From assembly GCA_964466315.1 (NCBI GenBank), contig CAYXNS010000001.1, positions 62,001-126,000 of the forward strand: DNA of 64,000 bases, in the 5' to 3' direction. Positions 16,261 to 24,813 of the stretch are shown in pieces. Position numbers and translations under genes: made by a program. How positions within the stretch are numbered: position 1 is the stretch's first letter; each line of letters starts with the position of its first letter. This DNA comes from SMWC01 sp964466315. Its GTDB lineage: Bacteria; Pseudomonadota; Gammaproteobacteria; Steroidobacterales; Rariloculaceae. Under the pieces are notes generated by a model. It was not told the DNA's origin. It saw only the letters and a list, made by a program, of their open reading frames with translations, and did not search any database.

Positions 16261-17121
16261 ATGAGCGCCATTGCTAGCACCATGAAGCTTAAGTTCAACA
16301 AGATGCACGGGGTCGGCAACGACTTCATGGTCATACGCTGGCCCGCAGGGATCGGCGTTCCGGACGACGCGGTCCTGCGCCTCTGGGCGGATCGGCGTCG
16401 TGGCGTCGGGTTCGACCAGCTCATGCTGGTCGATCTCGGTTACGATGGGCCTGAGGACGGCGCTTACCGGGTCTTCAATGCCGATGGTGGCGAGGTCGAG
16501 CAATGCGGCAACGGCGTGCGCTGCGTAGCGCGATTACTGGCCGCGGACAGCGGCGTCGACGAGCTCAGGCTCTCGAGCGCAAGAGGTGTTGTCGAAGCGC
16601 GTGTCCTCGAGGGCGGCAAGGTCGAGGTCAATCTTGGCATCCCGGACTTCTCGCCTGGCTCTCTGCCCTTCGATGCTACGGCCGAAGCGTCGAGTTATGG
16701 CTTGCGTGTGGGCGAGACGGACGTCGAGTTCGGGGTGGTCTCGCTCGGTAATCCGCACGCCGTGATCGTCACGGATTCCGTGGAAGACGCTCCGATCGGT
16801 ATACTGGGGTCGAGGTTTCAAGAGTTGAGCGCCTTCCCGAGAGGTGTCAACGTCGAATTCATGGAGATTCGTGGCGCCGAGCGTATCGGTCTGCGGGTCT
16901 TCGAGCGCGGTGTCGGGGAAACACTGGCCTGCGGCACGGGGGCTGCGGCAGCTGCGGCAGTCGGCCGTGATCGAGGCGATCTCGGTTCTCGCGTCGAGGT
17001 CAGTCTTCCCGGCGGCGAGCTCGCGGTTAACTGGGAGGGTCGCGGTCAACCGTTGTGGCTGGCCGGACCCACGACCTGTGTATACGAGGGACAGATCGAG
17101 TATGAGCCAACAGAAAAATGA
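16261..17121 (+). CDS. dapF: Diaminopimelate epimerase DapF
   Basis: Converts LL- to meso-diaminopimelate for lysine and peptidoglycan synthesis. The two catalytic cysteines are visible: C82 in QCGNGVRC and C224 in LACGTGA. Other family blocks: KMHGVGNDFMVI near the start, RVFNADGGE and SLGNPHAVI. The protein may begin at ATG 16282 (MKLKFNKMHG), which gives the usual N-terminus; 16261 adds seven residues. First gene of a tightly packed run (dapF, DUF484, xerC), a conserved gammaproteobacterial order. Confidence 0.95.
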   Translation: MSAIASTMKLKFNKMHGVGNDFMVIRWPAGIGVPDDAVLRLWADRRRGVGFDQLMLVDLGYDGPEDGAYRVFNADGGEVEQCGNGVRCVARLLAADSGVDELRLSSARGVVEARVLEGGKVEVNLGIPDFSPGSLPFDATAEASSYGLRVGETDVEFGVVSLGNPHAVIVTDSVEDAPIGILGSRFQELSAFPRGVNVEFMEIRGAERIGLRVFERGVGETLACGTGAAAAAAVGRDRGDLGSRVEVSLPGGELAVNWEGRGQPLWLAGPTTCVYEGQIEYEPTEK

Positions 17122-17848
17122 GGCCGTTGCGGAGGACTCGTTCTCCGCCGCCGATATCGCTGATTACCTGCAGCAGAATCCCGACCTCTTTGATCGGCAC
17201 CCGAGCCTCTTGATGAACCTGAAGGTCGCCCACGAGCCGGGCGGCGCGGCCATATCGTTGGTCGAGCGGCAGGTTACGTTACTCCGGGAGCGTAGCGACG
17301 AACTCGAACGTCAGCTCAAGGATTTGGTCGCGGTCGCCAAACTCAACGATGCACTCGTCGAGAGAATCCATCGGCTATCCGTACAACTCATGGCTGCTTC
17401 CGGTTGCGAGGAGCGCGTTGAGATGCTCGAAACCTGTCTCCGCGAGGAGTTTCGTGCGGAACGCGCGGCGGTCGTGTTGTTCTCGCCGCTGTCGGACGAA
17501 ACGGTCGCCGGTGATGGATTTCTCAAGATAACGGACCGCAGCGACCCCGGGCTGAAACCCTTCACAAGCTTCCTAAAGTCTGCGCGGCCTCGCTGTGGCC
17601 TGATCCGCGATCGACAGAAGGCGTTTCTTTTCGAGGACAACGCGGGGGAGATTAGTTCGGCTGCGCTGGTTCCGTTGGGGTCCCACGCGGAAATCGGCTT
17701 CCTGGTCATTGGCAGTCGCGATCCCGACTATTTCAATCCCGGCAAGGGAATGGAATTTCTCGCGCGGCTCGGTGAACTCGTCTCGGTTGCGCTCGTCGGC
17801 CAGGGGAGCCCGGATGCAGAGACTGGATCCCGAGAAAATGAGCTCTGA
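17102..17848 (+). CDS. DUF484 family GAF-like protein
   Basis: A 248-residue protein found between dapF and xerC in many gammaproteobacteria. It starts with IADYLQQNPDLFDRHPSLL, the DUF484 signature. A coiled-coil segment (SLVERQVTLLRERSDELERQ) leads to a GAF-like C-terminal domain. ATG 17102 overlaps the dapF end by 20 bases, so coupled translation is likely. Ligand and role unknown. Confidence 0.88.
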   Translation: MSQQKNEAVAEDSFSAADIADYLQQNPDLFDRHPSLLMNLKVAHEPGGAAISLVERQVTLLRERSDELERQLKDLVAVAKLNDALVERIHRLSVQLMAASGCEERVEMLETCLREEFRAERAAVVLFSPLSDETVAGDGFLKITDRSDPGLKPFTSFLKSARPRCGLIRDRQKAFLFEDNAGEISSAALVPLGSHAEIGFLVIGSRDPDYFNPGKGMEFLARLGELVSVALVGQGSPDAETGSRENEL

Positions 17849-18734
17849 GAAATTCCTCGCCAATTATCTCCGGCACCTGAGAGACGAGCGGCGACTCTCT
17901 CCGCATACCCTGAGCGCTTATCGGCGCGATCTCGGCGCATTCCTCGACTACTGTCGCCACGGCTCGCTCGAGCTAACAGCGCTCGATTCCTACGCCGTAC
18001 GGCAGTTTGCGGCAGAGTCGCATAGGAAGGGGTTGAGCTCGCGCAGCATCGCCAGGAGACTGTCGGCCGTGCGGCGGTTTCTCCACTACCTGGTGCTGGA
18101 GAACGTGCTGAGTTCGAATCCCGGGGTCGGTGTGCAGGCGCCGAAGCCTGCGCAACGGCTTCCGGCGACGATGGACACCGACCAGGTGGCAAGTCTCCTC
18201 GCGCTTGAGGGGGATGACACGTTCACCGTGCGCGATCGCGCGATGCTCGAACTACTGTATTCATCCGGACTGCGGTTGTCGGAGCTCGTTGGGCTCGATC
18301 TCGTCGACCTCGATCTGAAGGATCAGACGGTTCGGGTAACGGGTAAGGGCAACAAGACGAGAGTAGTTCCCGTCGGGCGAATCGCGGTCGCCGCGCTGGA
18401 GTCGTGGTTAAAGTTACGCGCAACGCTCGCCGCGATGGGCGAGAACGCACTGTTCGTCTCGAAGCGCGGTGCGCGTCTCGCAGGCAGATCCGTCCAGGCG
18501 CGTCTGAAACAATGGGCCAAGCGCCAGGGTGCCGGTTTCGCGATCCACCCGCATATGCTCAGGCATTCATTCGCGACGCATATGCTCGAGTCCAGCGGAG
18601 ACCTGAGAGCCGTACAGGAGCTGTTGGGCCACGCGAGTATCTCTACGACTCAGGTCTACACACATCTTGATTTCCAACATCTCGCCCATATATACGACGA
18701 AGCGCATCCCCGGGCGAGGCGCCGGGGCGACTGA
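17838..18734 (+). CDS. xerC: Tyrosine recombinase XerC
   Basis: Works with XerD at dif to resolve chromosome dimers. All catalytic residues of a tyrosine recombinase are present (numbering from ATG 17838): R146 (SSGLRLSEL), Lys at 170-173 (GKGNKTR), H239 and R242 (HPHMLRHS), H265 (LLGHAS) and Y274 (TQVYTHLD). The 298-residue length and position after DUF484 support XerC rather than a mobile integrase. The alternative start ATG 17814 adds eight residues; either overlaps DUF484. The downstream gap to hslV is short (39 bases). Confidence 0.93.
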   Translation: MSSEKFLANYLRHLRDERRLSPHTLSAYRRDLGAFLDYCRHGSLELTALDSYAVRQFAAESHRKGLSSRSIARRLSAVRRFLHYLVLENVLSSNPGVGVQAPKPAQRLPATMDTDQVASLLALEGDDTFTVRDRAMLELLYSSGLRLSELVGLDLVDLDLKDQTVRVTGKGNKTRVVPVGRIAVAALESWLKLRATLAAMGENALFVSKRGARLAGRSVQARLKQWAKRQGAGFAIHPHMLRHSFATHMLESSGDLRAVQELLGHASISTTQVYTHLDFQHLAHIYDEAHPRARRRGD

Positions 18735-18773
18735 ATCCCGAATAGCAGCGGGGTTTGCCGGGCCGGATCTCAG

Positions 18774-19323
18774 ATGGACACATTCCACGGTACAACCATT
18801 GTCTGCGTCCGCCGCGACGAGCAAGTCGCAGTTGGCGGAGATGGGCAGGTCACGCTCGGCGACAAAGTCATGAAAGGCAATGCGCGCAAGGTTCGGCATC
18901 TGCATGACGGCAAGGTTTTGGCGGGTTTCGCTGGCGGGACCGCGGACGCGTTTACGCTATTCGAGTATTTCGAAAAGAAACTCGACCAATACGGCAACCT
19001 CACGCGTGCCGCGATCGAACTTGCCAAGGACTGGCGAACGGATCGGATGCTCAGGCGCCTGGAGGCGCTTCTGTGTGTTGCGGACAATGAGAAGTCGTTA
19101 NNNNNNNNNNTTACTGATCTCGGGGACGGGCGACGTCATCGAACCCGAGAACAATCTGCTCGCAATTGGCTCCGGCGGGGCATATGCTCAGGCGGCGGCG
19201 CAGGCGTTACTCGACAACACGGATCTCGATGCGCGAGCGATCGTCGAGAAAGCACTCGCCATTGCCGGCGACATCTGCATCTACACCAATCACCAGATCA
19301 CGATCGAGGAACTCGGCCGGTAG
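18774..19323 (+). CDS. hslV: HslV protease subunit (interrupted by assembly gap)
   Basis: Threonine-protease subunit of the HslVU (ClpQY) complex. The N-terminal half reads MDTFHGTTIVCVRRDE, with the catalytic Thr following the FHG propeptide, then GDGQVTLGDKV and WRTDRMLRRLEALL. The C-terminal half resumes one frame away (SGTGDVIEPENNLL, AGDICIYTNHQITIEEL). The break is a run of ten Ns. Removing the Ns plus the duplicated TTA (13 bases in all) restores one frame of 178 residues with perfect family alignment (EKSLLISGTGDV), so the gene is almost certainly intact. Confidence 0.93.
19101..19110. other. Assembly gap (10 Ns)
   Basis: Ten Ns flanked by TTA on both sides. They lie in hslV where homologues have no insertion, so the two contigs most likely overlap by three bases and no sequence is missing. 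Confidence 0.95.
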
Positions 19324-19337
19324 ACGGCTTATCCGGC

Positions 19338-20645
19338 ATGTCGATGACTCCGAGAGAAATCGTCCAGGAACTGGACAAGCATATCGTCGGCCAGGTCGAG
19401 GCGAAACGCGCGGTCGCGATCGCGCTTCGAAACCGCTGGCGCCGCGTGCAGGTCGGCGAGCCGCTCAGCAGCGAGATTACTCCGAAGAATATTCTCATGA
19501 TCGGACCGACGGGTGTCGGCAAGACGGAGATAGCCCGACGCCTCGCTCGTCTTGCCCGCGTGCCGTTCATCAAGGTCGAAGCCACGAAGTTCACGGAAGT
19601 CGGCTATGTGGGTCGCGAGGTCGATTCGATCGTTCGCGATCTCGCCGACATGGCCGTGAAGATGGTTCGCGAGGAGGAACTGACCAAAGTCAAGCATCGC
19701 GCTACGGATGCTGCGGAAGACCGTTTGCTTGATGCGTTGTTACCCGGGTCGCAGGATATCGGCGACAGTAGCGAAACACGACAACGCTTTCGCAAAATGC
19801 TCCGGGAGGGTGAGCTCGACGATCGCGAAATCGAGATCGAAGTAGAAGCCCCCGTGATTGGTGTCGAGATCATGGCCCCTCCCGGCATGGAGGAAATGAC
19901 CAATCAGTTGCAGAGCATGTTTCAAAACGTGTCGGGCGGTAGGCGCAACAAGCGAAAACTCAAAGTCGAAGCAGCTCTCAAACTTCTCACGGACGAGGAA
20001 GCGAGCAAGATGATCAACGACGAGGACATCAAGCTCAAGGCGCTCAACGCCGTGGAGCAGGATGGGATCGTATTCTTAGACGAGATCGACAAAGTTGCGC
20101 GACGCGCCGAGACGATGGGCGCGGACGTTTCGAGGGAGGGCGTGCAGCGTGATCTGTTGCCGCTCGTCGAGGGCTGCACCGTAAGCACGCGCTACGGCAT
20201 GGTACGCACGGATCACGTATTGTTTATCGCATCTGGCGCCTTCACCGTAGCGAAGCCGTCGGATCTTATCCCCGAGTTGCAGGGACGATTCCCGATCCGC
20301 GTCGAACTCGACGCACTGACTTCGGCCGACTTCGTCCGCATTCTCACGGAGCCCGACGCGTCGCTGACCGAGCAATACACGGCGCTAATGGGCACGGAGA
20401 AGGTCGAACTCGGTTTCGATACCGGGGGTATCGAGCGCATCGCCGAAGTGGCTTACCACGTGAACGAGCGTACAGAGAACATTGGGGCGCGACGGCTCCA
20501 CACCGTCATGGAGAGACTCCTGGAGGTGGTCTCGTTCGAGGCAGCGGATAAGGGCGGGCAGTCTATCGTCGTCGACGCCGCCTACGTCGATGAGCATCTC
20601 GGTGAGCTCGTTCAGGATGAAGACCTCGCTCGTTATATTCTCTAA
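19338..20645 (+). CDS. hslU: HslU unfoldase (AAA+ ATPase)
   Basis: ATPase that recognises, unfolds and feeds substrates to HslV. A 435-residue protein starting MSMTPREIVQELDKHIVGQ. The Walker A is GPTGVGKTE, with the pore loop GYVGRE just after. The intermediate domain spans roughly residues 110-240, and the Walker B is GIVFLDEIDK. The C-terminus ends DLARYIL, the conserved tail that inserts into HslV to activate it. It begins 14 bases after hslV, forming the standard operon. Confidence 0.96.
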   Translation: MSMTPREIVQELDKHIVGQVEAKRAVAIALRNRWRRVQVGEPLSSEITPKNILMIGPTGVGKTEIARRLARLARVPFIKVEATKFTEVGYVGREVDSIVRDLADMAVKMVREEELTKVKHRATDAAEDRLLDALLPGSQDIGDSSETRQRFRKMLREGELDDREIEIEVEAPVIGVEIMAPPGMEEMTNQLQSMFQNVSGGRRNKRKLKVEAALKLLTDEEASKMINDEDIKLKALNAVEQDGIVFLDEIDKVARRAETMGADVSREGVQRDLLPLVEGCTVSTRYGMVRTDHVLFIASGAFTVAKPSDLIPELQGRFPIRVELDALTSADFVRILTEPDASLTEQYTALMGTEKVELGFDTGGIERIAEVAYHVNERTENIGARRLHTVMERLLEVVSFEAADKGGQSIVVDAAYVDEHLGELVQDEDLARYIL

Positions 20646-21044
20646 ATGGAGCACGCCCCGAGTCCCGTCGACATCAAGTTGCGGAATCGCTCGCGCAAAC
20701 TCCAGATCAGTTTCTCCGACGGACGGCAATTCGCGCTGACAGCCGAGTATCTGCGTGTATTCTCGCCGTCTGCGGAAGTTCAGGGGCACGGCGGCAGCGA
20801 ATCCGTGCTCGTTACGGGCAAGGAGAGGGTGGGGATCGAGAAGATCGAGCCCGTCGGCCGTTACGCGGTCAGGCTCGTATTCGACGACGGCCACGATACG
20901 GGCCTTTATACCTGGCCTATACTCTACGACCTGGGCTCGGAATTTGAGAGCAATTGGCGGCGATACCTGACCCGGCTCGAAGAAGCGGGCGTAAGCTGCT
21001 CTCCGGCGGAATCGAATGACGGACGAGAAGAACAAGAAGAATGA
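20646..21044 (+). CDS. DUF971 domain protein
   Basis: A 132-residue protein starting immediately after the hslU stop. It contains the DUF971 fold (IKLRNRSRKLQISFSDGR near the start, then RLVFDDGHDTGLYTWPILYDLG). DUF971 is also the N-terminal part of gamma-butyrobetaine hydroxylase, but the oxygenase part is absent. It is repeatedly found between hslU and ubiE in gammaproteobacteria. The end overlaps ubiE by 29 bases. Function unknown. Confidence 0.88.
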   Translation: MEHAPSPVDIKLRNRSRKLQISFSDGRQFALTAEYLRVFSPSAEVQGHGGSESVLVTGKERVGIEKIEPVGRYAVRLVFDDGHDTGLYTWPILYDLGSEFESNWRRYLTRLEEAGVSCSPAESNDGREEQEE

Positions 21045-21783
21045 TGACCTGACCGACTTCGGTTTCGAGTCCATTCCACGCGAGGACAAGAAGAGTAGAG
21101 TGCGCGGAGTCTTCGATTCCGTGGCGAGCCGCTACGACCTCATGAATGACCTAATGTCTGCCGGCGTGCATCGGCTCTGGAAGCGTGTGACAGTTGCAAA
21201 GAGCGGCCTTAAAGCCGGAGACGCTGCACTCGATATCGCGGCCGGCAGCGGTGACCTGAGTCTCGGGCTCGCGCGACAGGTCGGCCCGACCGGCTCAATC
21301 TACGTGACCGACATCAACAAGAAGATGCTCACCGTCGGACGCGACCGTCTCATCGATGCTGGCTGCGCCGGCAACGTCTACTACGTTCAGGCAGACGCGG
21401 AGCAGCTGCCTTTCAGGTCGCGCAAATTCGACTGCGTGACTATAGGTTTCGGCCTCAGAAATATGACGGACAAGGCTGCCGCGCTCGCATCGATGTTACG
21501 GGTATTGAAGCCGGGTGGGCGGCTTATGGTTCTCGAGTTTTCCACCCCGCGAATCGGCCCTCTGGAGCCACTCTACGATTTTTATAGCTTGCAGGTCCTG
21601 CCGAGATTGGGCGAACTCGTTCTCGACGATGCCGGTAGCTATCGATATCTCGCCGAATCGATTCGAAAGCAGCCCGATCAGGACGAACTCAAAGCACTCA
21701 TGACGCAGCAGGGCTTCGAGCGCTGCGAATATCTCAACTTCTCCGGTGGGATCGTGGCGCTGCACCTCGGTTACCGAATCTAG
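21016..21783 (+). CDS. ubiE: Ubiquinone/menaquinone C-methyltransferase UbiE
   Basis: SAM-dependent methyltransferase acting at carbon 2 of the benzoquinol ring. A 255-residue class I methyltransferase: FDSVASRYDLMNDLMSAGVH, the SAM-binding LDIAAGSGDLSLGLA, GFGLRNMTDKAAAL and VLKPGGRLMVLEFS, all characteristic of UbiE. First gene of ubiE-ubiJ-ubiB. The start lies inside the DUF971 gene, so translation is probably coupled. Confidence 0.95.
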   Translation: MTDEKNKKNDDLTDFGFESIPREDKKSRVRGVFDSVASRYDLMNDLMSAGVHRLWKRVTVAKSGLKAGDAALDIAAGSGDLSLGLARQVGPTGSIYVTDINKKMLTVGRDRLIDAGCAGNVYYVQADAEQLPFRSRKFDCVTIGFGLRNMTDKAAALASMLRVLKPGGRLMVLEFSTPRIGPLEPLYDFYSLQVLPRLGELVLDDAGSYRYLAESIRKQPDQDELKALMTQQGFERCEYLNFSGGIVALHLGYRI

Positions 21784-21796
21784 GATCGAGTCTCTC

Positions 21797-22405
21797 GTGA
21801 AACCGTCTCTTCTCGCCGTCGCAGAACAGGTATTGAACGCTCATGTTCATGACTCCACGGCGGCAATGGATCGGCTCTCGACGCTCGAGGGAAAGCGCAT
21901 CGCTGTCGATATCGCCGGGCTGGGGATCACGATCGTACTGTCGGCAAAGGAAGAGCGGCTACGCGTAGAACTCGAGGGCGAGGCGCCGGCAACGGCCACG
22001 GTGCGCGGTACACCTCTCGCGTTGCTCGCGTCGCTGCGTGGCGACCCCCTCGGCAGCTTCGGCGGCGGTGGGCTCGCGGTGACTGGCGACGCCGAAGTCG
22101 CGGAAGAGTTCTCGACCTTGTTGCGTCTCACACGACCAGACTTGGAAGAACAGCTCTCCCACATCATGGGGGACGTGCTCGCGCACCAGATCGAAAACGC
22201 GGTTTGCGGAGCCGGCAATTGGGGCGAACAGGCGCTTACCGCTCTGTGCATGAACACCTCTGAGTTTCTGCAGGAAGAGAGCCGTCAACTGCCGGCACGC
22301 GTGGAAGTCGACGGATTTTTCACGGCAGTCGAGATACTGCGAGACGATGCCGAGCGGGTCGCAGTCAAGATCGACCGGCACATTAGAGCGGCGGATAGAG
22401 GCTAG
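21797..22405 (+). CDS. ubiJ: Ubiquinone biosynthesis accessory factor UbiJ
   Basis: A 202-residue protein with an N-terminal SCP2 lipid-binding fold (LEGKRIAVDIAGLGITIVL, VTGDAEVAEEFSTLLRL) and a C-terminal helical part. In E. coli UbiJ binds lipid intermediates and UbiK in the Ubi complex. GTG 21797 is chosen because the homologous sequence begins there (KPSLLAVAEQVLN). It lies between ubiE and ubiB with gaps of 13 and 9 bases. Confidence 0.88.
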   Translation: MKPSLLAVAEQVLNAHVHDSTAAMDRLSTLEGKRIAVDIAGLGITIVLSAKEERLRVELEGEAPATATVRGTPLALLASLRGDPLGSFGGGGLAVTGDAEVAEEFSTLLRLTRPDLEEQLSHIMGDVLAHQIENAVCGAGNWGEQALTALCMNTSEFLQEESRQLPARVEVDGFFTAVEILRDDAERVAVKIDRHIRAADRG

Positions 22406-22414
22406 CGACGCGAG

Positions 22415-24037
22415 ATGCGCAGCTATCGCCTAGTGTTCCGTCTTCTGACGATTCAGCGCGTGCTGATCAAGTACGGTCTCGATGAATTCGTCTGGGCGAC
22501 CCATATGCTTAGACCCATCGGCTGGCTGCGCCGTCTGTTGCCCAGATCGCGGGCTCGCCGAGAGCCTCTTGGTGTGAGGATTCGCCTTGCACTCGAGGAA
22601 CTTGGACCGATTTTCGTCAAATTCGGTCAAGCGGTCTCTACGCGCGGCGATCTCCTGCCCGCCGAGGTCGCACTGGAACTCAGTAAGCTTCAGGATCAGG
22701 TTCCGCCTTTCGATTCCGAGATCGCAGTGGAGATTCTCGAGCAAGCGTACGGCGAGAGTGTCGACGAGATCTTCGCAGAGTTCGAGCGGCAGCCGCTGGC
22801 TGCGGCCTCCGTAGCGCAAGTGCACGCGGCCCGGCTCGATAGCGGTGAGGCTGTCGTCGTGAAACTCCTGCGCCCTGGTGTGCGCGCGCGTATCAATCGC
22901 GACCTCGAGGTGCTCTATGCTGTCGCCGGTCTTGCGGAGCGCTATTGGCAGGACGGTAGGAGACTGAGGCCGGTGGAAGTCGTGACCGAGTTCGAGAAGA
23001 CGCTCGGTAGAGAACTCGATCTGATGCGGGAAGCGGCAAACGCGGCCCAACTCCGGCGCAACTTCGAAGGTTCCGCTCAGCTTTACGTGCCGGCGGTCTA
23101 CTGGGACTACTGCCGGCCCAACGTTCTGACCATGGAGCGGATCTCGGGTATTCCTATCAGCGATATTGCCGCACTCAGAGAGCGTGGAACGAATATCGTT
23201 CGATTGGCGGAGAATGGTGTCGAAATCTTCTTCACTCAGGTTTTCAGGCACAATTTCTTCCATGCGGATATGCATCCCGGCAACATCTTCGTCGACGTCA
23301 AGGATCCGGATCACCCGCGTTACGTCGCGGTCGATTTCGGCATAGTTGGTAGTCTCAGCGCTCGCGATCAACACTATTTAGCGGGAAATTTTCTCGCGTT
23401 CTTCAAACGCGATTATCGGCGCGTCGCGAAGTTACATGTCGACTCGGGATGGGTTCCGTCGGATACACGCGTGGACGAACTCGAGTCGGCTGTTAGGGCC
23501 GTCTGTGAGCCGATATTCAACAAGCCGTTGAAGGACATCTCTTTCGGGCTCGTCTTGCTGAGATTGTTCGAGACTGCGCGACAGTTTCGTATGGAAGTCC
23601 AGCCGCAACTCGTACTATTGCAGAAGACTCTGCTCAACATCGAGGGCCTCGGCAGGCAGCTGTATCCGGAACTCGATCTTTGGCAGACCGCCAAACCGTT
23701 TCTCGAAGAGTGGATGAGGCAGCGGACCAACCCGAAGGCTCACGTCGAACAGCTACTCAGGAGCTGGCCCGAGATCAATGAGGGTCTTCTGCTGCTACCG
23801 GAGGTCGTCCATCGCGTCTTGCGGCGCCTCGTCGACGATGATACTGAAAGTCCGCCTCGAGACAATGCGCCGCGCGCGGGCAGATTCCTTCGGCTTACCG
23901 GGGCTGCGGACATCACCGTATCGGGTGCAGCGTTGTTGCTCGCCGGCGTACTCTGGATCGGCCTCGAGGCGGCGCCGGGCTGGCTCGGATGGGTCGCGGC
24001 GGCAGCCGGGTTGGCGATCAGCCTGCGGCCGCGCTAG
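22415..24037 (+). CDS. ubiB: UbiB, ADCK/COQ8-type atypical kinase
   Basis: Membrane-associated ATPase/kinase-like protein needed for ubiquinone synthesis. The 540-residue sequence shows the family hallmarks: a KxGQ-type motif (FVKFGQAVSTRGDLLP), an Ala-rich replacement of the P-loop (AAASVAQVHAARL), HADMHPGNIFVD, and the metal-binding VDFGIVG. Two hydrophobic helices close the protein. It ends in a 4-base overlap with the convergent cinA-like gene. The tat genes that often follow ubiB are not here. Confidence 0.95.
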   Translation: MRSYRLVFRLLTIQRVLIKYGLDEFVWATHMLRPIGWLRRLLPRSRARREPLGVRIRLALEELGPIFVKFGQAVSTRGDLLPAEVALELSKLQDQVPPFDSEIAVEILEQAYGESVDEIFAEFERQPLAAASVAQVHAARLDSGEAVVVKLLRPGVRARINRDLEVLYAVAGLAERYWQDGRRLRPVEVVTEFEKTLGRELDLMREAANAAQLRRNFEGSAQLYVPAVYWDYCRPNVLTMERISGIPISDIAALRERGTNIVRLAENGVEIFFTQVFRHNFFHADMHPGNIFVDVKDPDHPRYVAVDFGIVGSLSARDQHYLAGNFLAFFKRDYRRVAKLHVDSGWVPSDTRVDELESAVRAVCEPIFNKPLKDISFGLVLLRLFETARQFRMEVQPQLVLLQKTLLNIEGLGRQLYPELDLWQTAKPFLEEWMRQRTNPKAHVEQLLRSWPEINEGLLLLPEVVHRVLRRLVDDDTESPPRDNAPRAGRFLRLTGAADITVSGAALLLAGVLWIGLEAAPGWLGWVAAAAGLAISLRPR

Positions 24038-24813
24038 CGCGGCTGACCGACGGACGAGTCATCTCCGAGTTCCGTCATTGTGACGATTATACTGGCCAGG
24101 GCCTCATCGATCCGTTGTTCGTCGGTGCCGCGCACGACGAGGTTCGCGCCGAATCGGCCGTCGCGCGCGAAAGGATAGCTGCCGATATCGATTTCTGGAT
24201 ACTCCGCGGCAATAAGCTCGAGCGGTTCGGCGATATCACCTTCGCGTAGAAATACGTCGACATTTCTCGAGTAGATCGGCGGCCCGGCCGCCAGGTCAGT
24301 GGCGATGGTCTCGAACATCGCGCGCGCTATCCTCGGGATGCCGGCGAGGACGAATACGTTCTCGACACGAAACCCGGGAGCATTGCTCAGGGGATTCTCG
24401 ATCAGTGTCGCTCCCTCCGGTACGCGGGCCATCTTCAGGCGCGCCTCATTGAGTTCGAACGAGCCGCGCCGCAAGCATACGACGGCATCCTCATCGAGTA
24501 TCAACCCTCGCCCGAAGGCCGCTGCAATGCATTGGGCCGTGATATCGTCGTGCGTCGGACCGATCCCACCGGTCGTGAAGACGTAGTCGAATCGTGCCCG
24601 GCACTCGTTCACGGTCGAGACGATGATGTCTTTATCGTCGGGAAGTACGCGTGCCTCGACGAGACGGACGCCCAACGTCGCGAGTTCCGAGCCGAGATAC
24701 TGCAGATTGACGTCCTGTGTCTTGCCCGAGAGGATCTCGTTGCCGATCAGGAGAACGGCGGCGGTTGGGGAAGCCGAGTCTTGGTCTGTATCGTTTGTCA
24801 TACCTGTCGTCAC
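24034..24813 (-). CDS. CinA-type molybdopterin-binding domain protein
   Basis: A 259-residue protein with a single MoCF_biosynth (MoaB/CinA N-terminal) domain: AVLLIGNEILSGKTQDVNLQ, VFTTGGIGPTHDDITAQ and VFVLAGIPRIARAMF. Full CinA adds a C-terminal nicotinamide-nucleotide amidase domain, which is absent, so it corresponds to the shorter YfaY-like class. The substrate is uncertain (pyridine-nucleotide repair is a possibility). Its start overlaps the end of the preceding EEP gene by 4 bases. Confidence 0.85.
   Translation of the reverse strand: MTTGMTNDTDQDSASPTAAVLLIGNEILSGKTQDVNLQYLGSELATLGVRLVEARVLPDDKDIIVSTVNECRARFDYVFTTGGIGPTHDDITAQCIAAAFGRGLILDEDAVVCLRRGSFELNEARLKMARVPEGATLIENPLSNAPGFRVENVFVLAGIPRIARAMFETIATDLAAGPPIYSRNVDVFLREGDIAEPLELIAAEYPEIDIGSYPFARDGRFGANLVVRGTDEQRIDEALASIIVTMTELGDDSSVGQPR

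Noticed and set aside
17838..18734. Tyrosine recombinase as a mobile-element integrase
   Set aside because: Conserved dapF-DUF484-xerC order and XerC-type sequence; it is the housekeeping recombinase.
18774..20645. Apparent 623-codon HslV-HslU fusion
   Set aside because: Created by translating through the ten-N gap in the wrong frame; hslV and hslU are separate genes once the gap is closed.
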